Virus record (IMG/VR): IMGVR_UViG_3300010883_016936
Coordinates: 1 to 21,037 of that record
Reading direction: 5' to 3' (one strand)
DNA: 21,037 bases
Source of the DNA: a virus
The notes under the pieces: generated by a model
Told to the model about the DNA's origin: nothing
Seen by the model: the letters and a program-made list of their open reading frames with translations, nothing else
Databases searched by the model: none
Shown here: positions 5,315 to 10,390 of the stretch, piece after piece
Position numbering within the stretch: position 1 is the first letter of the stretch
How the letters are laid out: the number at the start of each line of letters is the position of its first letter
Program-made: the position numbers and the translations under genes

Positions 5315-5976
5315 GAGATAAAACATTTATAAATAATATTGTTGAAGAAATTCATGATTATAATATAGATGTAGAAGCACGAGAAATCTATTTACACAGT
5401 CATATATCTGGAGACCAAGATAGTGACCCTGGTGTAGATTATAGAATGGCCGCAACTTTTATCAAGAATTTGCGCTATTTAAATAACGAATCAAATAACG
5501 AGATTTTTGTACATCAATATAATATTGGTGGAGGTTGGGAACCCGGCATGGCAATATTTGACATTATTAAACAATGCCGATGCCATATCACAATGATTCT
5601 ACATGGAGAAGCTAGTTCTATGGGGGCAATTATTCCGCAGGCCGCAGACCTGAGATTAATTATGCCTAATACAATGTTTTTAGTCCATGAAGGAAACATA
5701 CAAGGAGTAGATGTAACTGTAAAACAGGCTCGTTCTCATCAAAAATGGTATGAACGAACTAGTAAAATTTTATTAGACATTTTTGTACACAAGAGTAGAT
5801 ACGGAGAATATTTTAAAGGGCAACCTCCATCAAGAGTAAAGAGTTTTATTAAAAGAAAATTAGATATGCACGAAGACTGGATTTTGTCAGCAGAAGAAGC
5901 ATTACATTTTGGTTTTGTTGATGGGATAATTGGAAGCAATAAGTATCCGTCTATTAGCAAACTAAAACAATTATGA
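5311..5976 (+). CDS. ClpP-like serine protease
   Basis: This 221-aa protein has the Clp/crotonase fold layout and the full ClpP-type triad: Ser103 in GEASSMGA (99-106), His126 in MFLVHEG (122-128) and Asp189 in the MHEDWILSAEEALHFGFVDGI segment, which matches the ClpP D-x-F-M-S-A-x-E-A-x-x-Y-G-L-I-D pattern. Family members cut peptide bonds inside oligomeric rings. In phages they often serve as prohead maturation proteases, but no capsid genes are nearby, so it may instead act on host or regulatory proteins. No separate ATPase is encoded in the window. It overlaps the preceding and following genes by 4 nt each, so the three should be made in step. Confidence 0.85.
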   Translation: MRDKTFINNIVEEIHDYNIDVEAREIYLHSHISGDQDSDPGVDYRMAATFIKNLRYLNNESNNEIFVHQYNIGGGWEPGMAIFDIIKQCRCHITMILHGEASSMGAIIPQAADLRLIMPNTMFLVHEGNIQGVDVTVKQARSHQKWYERTSKILLDIFVHKSRYGEYFKGQPPSRVKSFIKRKLDMHEDWILSAEEALHFGFVDGIIGSNKYPSISKLKQL

Positions 5977-6623
5977 ATTTTTATCATGAAATAAATTTAT
6001 ATGCAAAAGATAAATCTGAAAAAGAAATTTTACAAGACGCATTTCAAGCAATAGAAGCCGATGTGGACGGTATCTCTACAAATATTGTTCATTTACCAGC
6101 TATCAAAGACATCATACCTCAAAGCAAGACTCTTTCTTGCCCGATTGATTACCCCAATGGATTAAACGATACTTCTATGAGGCAACATTCTGTTATTACC
6201 GCAATTCGCAAAGGTGCCAATACGATTGATTTGGTGGTTAATTCTGTTTTTGTGGTTGATAAAAAAGAAGCAAAATTGGTCGAAGATGTCGGGGCTATTG
6301 TTCAAATTTGTAAAAAAAGTGCAGCAACATTAAGAGTAATGCTAGACTATCGTTTGTTTGAACCCAAAGTGTTTATGCGTACCGCCAAGTTGTTAGTAGA
6401 TTGTGGTGTAGATTATTTTTATCCTTCAACCGGCCACTTTTTGGACAATTATATAGACAATTTGCTTGCTGCCCAAGAAATACAAAAGAAACATAAAGTT
6501 ATGGTAATCGCAAATGGTAACATTTGGCACGAGACTCAATATGACAACATACACGATTCTGGGATATTTGGTATAAGATTTAAGTCTCCGCATAATTTAG
6601 CTTTTATTAAAAATGGTGTATAA
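5973..6623 (+). CDS. DeoC/class I aldolase-like protein lacking the Schiff-base lysine
   Basis: The 216-aa protein follows deoxyribose-phosphate aldolase (DeoC) along its length: CPIDYPNGLNDTSMRQHSV (56-74) matches the phosphate-sugar-binding region, KGANTIDLVVN (80-90) the GA-x-E-I-D-x-V-x-N segment with Asp86, LRVMLDYRL the buried strand, and CGVDYFYPSTG (144-154) the GADFIKTSTG active-site strand. At the lysine that forms the Schiff base (E. coli K167) this protein has Tyr150, and the second lysine (K201) corresponds to Arg202 in FGIRFKSP. It is therefore unlikely to be a normal aldolase. It could be a sugar-phosphate-binding or regulatory homologue, or an enzyme with other chemistry. It overlaps the protease gene by 4 nt. 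Confidence 0.7.
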   Translation: MNFYHEINLYAKDKSEKEILQDAFQAIEADVDGISTNIVHLPAIKDIIPQSKTLSCPIDYPNGLNDTSMRQHSVITAIRKGANTIDLVVNSVFVVDKKEAKLVEDVGAIVQICKKSAATLRVMLDYRLFEPKVFMRTAKLLVDCGVDYFYPSTGHFLDNYIDNLLAAQEIQKKHKVMVIANGNIWHETQYDNIHDSGIFGIRFKSPHNLAFIKNGV

Positions 6624-6624
6624 T
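6619..6624 (+). promoter_or_regulatory. -10 box candidate (TATAAT) for the 6689 gene
   Basis: TATAAT at 6619-6624 overlaps the stop of the DeoC-like gene. TTTAGC at 6596-6601 is a 3-of-6 match to a -35 with a 17-bp spacer. A start near 6631 would give a leader of about 58 nt containing the palindrome at 6661. The 6689 gene has its own terminator, so a dedicated promoter is expected here. Confidence 0.4.
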
Positions 6625-6660
6625 AAAGCAGGATTATGATTTTAGGACCGATGAGGAATG

Positions 6661-6676
6661 TATGTATATATACATA
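6661..6676 (+). repeat. Perfect 16-bp palindrome in the leader of the 6689 gene
   Basis: TATGTATATATACATA is its own reverse complement. It ends two bases before GGAG (6678-6681), the SD sequence of the ATG at 6689. It could be an operator for a dimeric regulator or an RNA hairpin controlling or stabilising the leader. Confidence 0.6.
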
Positions 6677-6688
6677 TGGAGTTTTTAA

Positions 6689-7315
6689 ATGGCTGATTAT
6701 ACTATTTTTCAGAGCACAACCACAACTTTTGCGGTAGTTACTGGTGGCACGGTTTTAACTGCTGGCGCTGTAACAGGAACTGTTGTGGCTGCTGGTACTG
6801 CTAAAAATCTTGGCTCTAATAGAGACACTCTAGATAATTCTGCTTTAGGCATTGCCGAACCAGGGTTGTATGGAGCTACAGTTGCTAGTGGAGCCCGTGT
6901 GGGAACAACTGTGATTGACAATAGCATTACTACTGATAGCAATGACATTGGCAATCAAGAAGCTGAAAATTACCACATGAAAAGAGTGGCTTCTAATGTA
7001 GGCAAATCCGCAAGTACATCTTTAGCTTCTGGGGCTTCTGAAAAGGGTTCTAAGAGAGATAAGATTCATAATGTTCTTAGTGCCAGAATGGTGCAAGTGG
7101 CTACGGCATTGCGTGAGGGTAAATGGGATGTTTACTCTGGCTCGTTTAGTGCCGGTCCAACTGGCGTGAATGATTTCACAGATATGCATCCTGACAATGC
7201 TATTGCTAATGATGGTAATAATTTCGGATTAAAAGGTGGTTTGACATATTCAACCGCTGGTAGTTCCGTTATTACTACAGGTACTTATGAAGACAAGGGT
7301 GGTTCTACATCCTAA
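6689..7315 (+). CDS. Probable structural or secreted protein, Ala/Gly/Ser/Thr-rich (208 aa)
   Basis: The product has no cysteine and is dominated by Ala, Gly, Ser, Thr, Val and Asn, as in virion surface, fibre or decoration proteins. A central charged helix-like part (GASEKGSKRDKIHNVLSARM through ALREGKWDVYS) separates two beta-rich segments; the C terminus (GLKGGLTYSTAGSSVITTG) is again beta-rich. The first 35 residues are hydrophobic and small but lack an n-region of positive charge, so they are not a typical signal peptide. Codon choice differs visibly from the AT-rich neighbours (more GCT, GGT, GGC), as in highly expressed genes. It forms its own transcription unit, with putative promoter, palindrome, good SD and strong terminator. 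The exact function is unknown. Confidence 0.6.
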   Translation: MADYTIFQSTTTTFAVVTGGTVLTAGAVTGTVVAAGTAKNLGSNRDTLDNSALGIAEPGLYGATVASGARVGTTVIDNSITTDSNDIGNQEAENYHMKRVASNVGKSASTSLASGASEKGSKRDKIHNVLSARMVQVATALREGKWDVYSGSFSAGPTGVNDFTDMHPDNAIANDGNNFGLKGGLTYSTAGSSVITTGTYEDKGGSTS

Positions 7316-7323
7316 TTAAATAA

Positions 7324-7355
7324 AGTCCGCCGACGAAAGTTGGCGGGCTTATTTT
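7324..7355 (+). terminator. Rho-independent terminator with GAAA loop
   Basis: AGTCCGCCGAC 7324-7334 pairs with GTTGGCGGGCT 7339-7349 around a GAAA tetraloop, with only G-T wobbles as imperfections, followed by TATTTTA. It lies 8 bases after the stop of the 208-aa protein gene and isolates that gene from the REC operon. Confidence 0.85.
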
Positions 7356-7390
7356 ATGTAATAAAGTATTGTTAAACCATTCGGATAATT

Positions 7391-7813
7391 ATGTATTGCC
7401 TAATTATAGATGACAACGAAATAGACATTAAGAAGATATGTAGATATGCTAAGTGCTCACAATCTGATTCTGCCCAAACAATAGCAGAATCTTTGCAATA
7501 TTTAGACAAAGCAGAAAAATATGATGTTGTTTTTATAGACCATAAATTACCAGACGGAAACAGTTTTACTCTAATAGAACAAATACGAAAGCGCAACAAA
7601 ATAGTACCTATAATAGTAGTAACCAGATGGGCAAATTATAAATTAGCTGTAGAGACATTAAAAGCAGGAGCATCTGGATTCTTATCTAAAGAAGGTTTAA
7701 ATGAAACAATGGTACAAGAAGCTATAAGTGATGCCATTGGAGAAGCCGAAAAAATAGAAACTGTATTAATTCAATTAGACCAAATCGAGCGCAAACTAGA
7801 TGGGCATAAATGA
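7391..7813 (+). CDS. Stand-alone REC (response regulator receiver) domain protein
   Basis: The 140-aa protein is a complete receiver domain: acidic pocket D7-D8 (LIIDDNE), phospho-acceptor D50 (VVFIDHKLPDG), T78 (IIVVTRW) and K100 (GFLSKEG), in the expected order and spacing. Receiver domains take a phosphoryl group from a histidine kinase at the acceptor Asp and change conformation. No DNA-binding or enzymatic output domain follows; only a helical tail of about 30 residues remains (EAEKIETVLIQLDQIERKL), which could be a dimer or partner-binding helix. No kinase is seen in the window, so a host kinase or phosphate donor would be needed. The end overlaps the coiled-coil membrane protein gene by 14 nt, which points to that protein as partner. 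Confidence 0.85.
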   Translation: MYCLIIDDNEIDIKKICRYAKCSQSDSAQTIAESLQYLDKAEKYDVVFIDHKLPDGNSFTLIEQIRKRNKIVPIIVVTRWANYKLAVETLKAGASGFLSKEGLNETMVQEAISDAIGEAEKIETVLIQLDQIERKLDGHK

Positions 7814-8216
7814 CGAAGTATTACGACGTATTCTCTCTACATTAGATATATTAACCGAGAGATTTGCCAGACTAGATGAACGTAGTAAACATATTAGTGA
7901 AAAGCACGATAAACTTACTTCACAAATTATTAAACTAGATACGGAAATTATCGACCAAAAAGATTGTTTAAATAAATATGCTAATAAATTAGAACAATTA
8001 GTAGAAGAAACAAAGGATTTTGACAAGTTTAAAGAAGATTTATCAAATCTTTATACGGAAACAAAACAGGTTAAATATACTTTGGGAAAAATACTCGATA
8101 TAGGACTAAAAATAGCAATGGCATTATTAATAACATACCTTACCTTAAAATTAAATTTGTCCGATAAACATGAAAATAATAAGCCTACCATACAAAACAG
8201 CCAGGGCGCTGATTAA
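7800..8216 (+). CDS. Coiled-coil protein with C-terminal membrane segment (138 aa)
   Basis: Residues about 10-95 have heptad-like spacing of Leu/Ile with many Lys, Glu and Asp (for example EVLRRILSTLDILTERFARL, then KLTSQIIKLDTEIIDQKD), a strong coiled-coil pattern. One hydrophobic segment follows at about 98-117 (ILDIGLKIAMALLITYLTLK), then a polar tail of about 20 residues. The protein would be a tail-anchored or membrane-spanning stalk. It starts inside the REC gene and its end overlaps the hydrolase gene by 47 nt, so the three are translationally linked. The layout would suit a membrane partner of the REC protein or a tail/lysis accessory protein. Family not recognised. Confidence 0.65.
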   Translation: MGINDEVLRRILSTLDILTERFARLDERSKHISEKHDKLTSQIIKLDTEIIDQKDCLNKYANKLEQLVEETKDFDKFKEDLSNLYTETKQVKYTLGKILDIGLKIAMALLITYLTLKLNLSDKHENNKPTIQNSQGAD

Positions 8217-8844
8217 AGAAGGTGATATATTACTTTTTAGAGGTCAAGGAAGAATTTCAAAACTCATTGGAGCAATGACAGAGACTAACTATAGTCATGT
8301 CGGAGTAGCGTCTTGGGTAAATGGGCACCATGATGATGATGCTTTGCTAGAATGTGTAGAATTTAAAGAAGGAAGCGCATTAATGAGCTTAATCAACTCT
8401 AATGCTGGTGGCGGGGGCAGGTCAATAAATTTAGAACAAGCGGTTAAAAAACAACCAGACTGTATTGATGTTTACAGACCGGCGACTCGTTTTACAACCG
8501 CAGAATTTAATCCGGAAACCAAAGAAGTAGAATGGATTACTAGGGAATTTGATGGCAAATGTGTTACCAGAGTAATGCGTAAAATGACAGGTCTTCCTTA
8601 TGGCTGGAAACGAATTTGGTGGATGATAAAACATAAATTGGTTCTATTTCGCTTAAGAAATAGGGCTTCTTTAATGAACGACGAATTACAAGACGTTATT
8701 TATCCAGTGTGTAGCACATCTTTATCTTATGCTTTTACAAAATGTTTGTTTGATTTAGTTAACAATCGAGCTGATGCTTGGATGGAACCAGGAGACATAG
8801 CGAAAAGTGCCCGTTTAAATTATTTGTTTACATTAGGAGTATAA
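8170..8844 (+). CDS. Permuted papain-fold (YiiX / NlpC-P60-like) hydrolase
   Basis: The 224-aa protein opens with the hallmark of circularly permuted NlpC/P60 (YiiX/YebB-like) enzymes: LIKEGDILLFRGQGRISKLI (14-33), then NYSHVGVASW with His43, an acidic partner (ALLECVEF, E61), and the nucleophile-type Cys181 in YPVCSTSLSYAF. In this group the His comes before the Cys, the reverse of ordinary NlpC/P60. Members cut amide bonds in peptidoglycan peptides, or act as acyltransferases or amidases on lipids. There is no signal peptide. A role in cell-wall opening or lysis is plausible from the flanking membrane proteins but not shown. No clear SD precedes the ATG, which fits coupling to the gene it overlaps. 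Confidence 0.65.
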   Translation: MKIISLPYKTARALIKEGDILLFRGQGRISKLIGAMTETNYSHVGVASWVNGHHDDDALLECVEFKEGSALMSLINSNAGGGGRSINLEQAVKKQPDCIDVYRPATRFTTAEFNPETKEVEWITREFDGKCVTRVMRKMTGLPYGWKRIWWMIKHKLVLFRLRNRASLMNDELQDVIYPVCSTSLSYAFTKCLFDLVNNRADAWMEPGDIAKSARLNYLFTLGV

Positions 8845-8845
8845 T

Positions 8846-9235
8846 ATGCAACTAACGCGCTATCACGCTAATAGAATTGGCGCAAAGGTTAAAAATCTAC
8901 ATACTTCTGATAAACAAGAAGTATTTTTTGACCCCGCTACTATTACTTTAATTACTACTATTGTTTTACAAGTTATTAAACTGATTAAACATTGTACTAA
9001 AGATTCTGAAACACCAGAAAAAGAGGCTTTGGAAGTAGCTCACCGCCCGTCTTATTCTAATCAAAGACAATTAAACAGAATCTTGCGTAAAAAACTAGGG
9101 TGGCGAAAATATTGGAAAGAAGGAACCAAATATAAAGAAGCTATTTTAGATGAAGGTAAAATATTAACTAAAGAAGACATATTGGGTCTTTATACAGACG
9201 AAGAGCAACAAGCTTTATATATAGAAAATAGTTAG
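8846..9235 (+). CDS. Small protein with one hydrophobic segment (129 aa)
   Basis: The ATG follows the upstream stop by one base, with AGGAG at 8835-8839 as SD. A hydrophobic stretch of about 18 residues (ATITLITTIVLQVIKLIK, near 31-48) could span the membrane. The rest is polar and basic, with a predicted helical C-terminal half (LNRILRKKLGWRKYWKEG, then acidic). It follows the hydrolase directly, as holin-like or accessory proteins often do in lysis clusters, but there is only one candidate helix and no recognisable family. Confidence 0.55.
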   Translation: MQLTRYHANRIGAKVKNLHTSDKQEVFFDPATITLITTIVLQVIKLIKHCTKDSETPEKEALEVAHRPSYSNQRQLNRILRKKLGWRKYWKEGTKYKEAILDEGKILTKEDILGLYTDEEQQALYIENS

Positions 9236-9242
9236 GATAAAA

Positions 9243-9824
9243 ATGGAAAAAGAGGATAAGATTTTATCTTTTGATGCCTCTCAGCTTTTAGAAAAATGGA
9301 AAAAGAAACAAGAAAAAGTTAAAAGAGAAGATTGGATAGATTATTTTATTTTAAAAGCCTATCGAATATCTACCCGTAGTTTAGACCCCCAGACGCAATG
9401 TGGGGCTATAATTATAACTCCAGAAAAAGATATTGTGGCTACAGGCTACAATAGTTTCGTTCGTGATATAGATGATTCTGTCTTGCCTAATCTGCGACCA
9501 GAAAAATATGACTGGATGCTACACGCAGAACACAATGCCATTCTTTCCTGTGCTAGACGAGGGGTTTCTTGCAATAAATGCTACGCGTATATTACTGGAC
9601 CTCCGTGTATTTACTGTACACAATATATGTATCAAGTGGGCATAAAAAAGATATTTTATACAGAATTAAACCCTGCAAATATGTGCCAAGGCAAAGAAGC
9701 TAAAATAAAGTGGGAAATTTTAACATATCTTTTAAATAAAAAAATAGAATTTTGTCCCATTTTTCCAGGAGAAAAATTAAAGCGAAAAATTTTAGAAATT
9801 AAAAGTTGTAGGACACTTGATTAG
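9243..9824 (+). CDS. Deoxycytidylate (dCMP) deaminase
   Basis: This enzyme converts dCMP to dUMP, the substrate of thymidylate synthase. The zinc site is intact in the 193-residue protein: HAEHNAI (H94, proton-shuttling E96) and PPCIYCTQYM (C122, C125). The MDP-type layout is clear: an N-terminal helix (DWIDYFILKAYRIST) and TQCGAIIITPEKDIVATGYN as the first beta hairpin of the cytidine deaminase fold. Length suits phage dCMP deaminases, which are often regulated by dCTP/dTTP. The start follows a short gap, with AGGATAAAA before the ATG. It is the last gene before the non-coding block at 9825-10108. Confidence 0.92.
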   Translation: MEKEDKILSFDASQLLEKWKKKQEKVKREDWIDYFILKAYRISTRSLDPQTQCGAIIITPEKDIVATGYNSFVRDIDDSVLPNLRPEKYDWMLHAEHNAILSCARRGVSCNKCYAYITGPPCIYCTQYMYQVGIKKIFYTELNPANMCQGKEAKIKWEILTYLLNKKIEFCPIFPGEKLKRKILEIKSCRTLD

Positions 9825-9833
9825 GGGTATAAT
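9806..9833 (+). promoter_or_regulatory. Promoter candidate for the non-coding RNA at 9840
   Basis: TATAAT at 9828-9833 is a perfect -10 box, with TTGTAG at 9806-9811 as a 3-of-6 -35 and a 16-bp spacer. The predicted start near 9840 coincides with the first paired base of the RNA's opening stem (9839-9846), and no coding region follows for about 275 bases. Confidence 0.5.
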
Positions 9834-9839
9834 AAGGTA

Positions 9840-10084
9840 GACCGGAGTTAAAAGAGCGTCTTGACATATAATGTCTAACAGCTAAGCGGCACGTTTTCGG
9901 TCTTTACATCTTAGTCAACTGAAGCACAAAATAAGTACACTCATAAAGCAACAAGTAGTTAACAGTACTTCACATACTGTATCTACAGTTGAAAAAAACT
10001 TTATACAAGCGCGTGCGAAGTATAACTTTTCATCGTGTCGCTTTTTAATAATCACAAGGCCCATCTTCGGATGGGCCTTTTATT
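9840..10084 (+). ncRNA. Structured non-coding RNA candidate (about 245 nt) with own promoter and terminator
   Basis: This gap between dCMP deaminase and the 93-aa ORF has no credible frame but many complementary segments: AGACCGGA 9839-9846 with 9896-9903 (8 bp, one G-T); inside it GTTA/TAAC and GACAT/ATGTC (9863-9867/9871-9875); TCAACTG/CAGTTGA 9915-9921/9986-9992 (7 bp) enclosing AAGTAC/GTACTT 9933-9938/9965-9970 or the alternative ACAGTA/TACTGT 9962-9967/9975-9980; TGAAAA/TTTTCA 9990-9995/10027-10032 with TTATAC/GTATAA 10001-10006/10020-10025; and a UUCG terminator. An alternative stem AAGCG/CGCTT (10007-10011/10039-10043) precedes T5. I find no B12 box (it lies upstream of a B12-dependent RNR), no 6S or tmRNA features. 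It could be a trans-acting sRNA or a long leader. Confidence 0.55.
10056..10084 (+). terminator. Strong Rho-independent terminator with UUCG loop
   Basis: AAGGCCCATC 10056-10065 pairs perfectly with GATGGGCCTT 10070-10079 around the extra-stable C(UUCG)G tetraloop and is followed by TTTATT. It ends the candidate RNA at 9840 before the replication operon begins. Confidence 0.92.
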
Positions 10085-10108
10085 ACTAGGACATATATAG
10101 GAACAATA

Positions 10109-10390
10109 ATGAAAAATTTAGACATTGGTAGTTCAAAACAAACTAATAAGACATTTGAAATTACTTTGTTGGTCAAAGACAATCAGGGTAATTCTACTGG
10201 TTTCAAAAAAAATTATACCACAGATGACCCCGTTAAACTTTCTAACTTTTGGAATTGTTATTCTGGGGTTCATAAAAAGAAAAAAAGAAAAACTAAAGCT
10301 GCAACAGGTCAGGAAGTTAACAGAGGATTAAAAGAAGCCGCTGAATATGCGGATAAAATACAAAAGGAGAAAGATGTCAGCACTGAATGA
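10109..10390 (+). CDS. Hypothetical protein (93 aa), first gene of the RNR/replication operon
   Basis: The ATG has AGGAAC a few bases upstream. The N-terminal half (FEITLLVKDNQGNSTGFKKN, then DPVKLSNFWNCYSG) looks like a small beta-sheet domain, followed by a lysine-rich hinge (KKKKRKTK) and a helical, charged tail. The tail ends inside the RNR gene (17-nt overlap), and the SD of the RNR (AAGGAGA) lies within this frame. The basic hinge could bind nucleic acid, but there is no recognisable domain. Confidence 0.6.
   Translation: MKNLDIGSSKQTNKTFEITLLVKDNQGNSTGFKKNYTTDDPVKLSNFWNCYSGVHKKKKRKTKAATGQEVNRGLKEAAEYADKIQKEKDVSTE

Noticed and set aside
9861-9872. TTGACATATAAT read as a complete promoter
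   Set aside because: The two boxes are directly joined with no spacer; the segment is better explained as part of the GACAT/ATGTC hairpin in the RNA.
9840-10108. Cobalamin riboswitch upstream of the B12-dependent RNR
   Set aside because: No B12-box (GCC-x-CTG-like core with its flanking conserved bases) is visible in the non-coding block.
10125-10331. 68-aa plus-strand frame at 10125 inside the 93-aa gene
   Set aside because: It is an out-of-frame shadow with no SD sequence; the 10109 frame has an SD and couples to the RNR gene.
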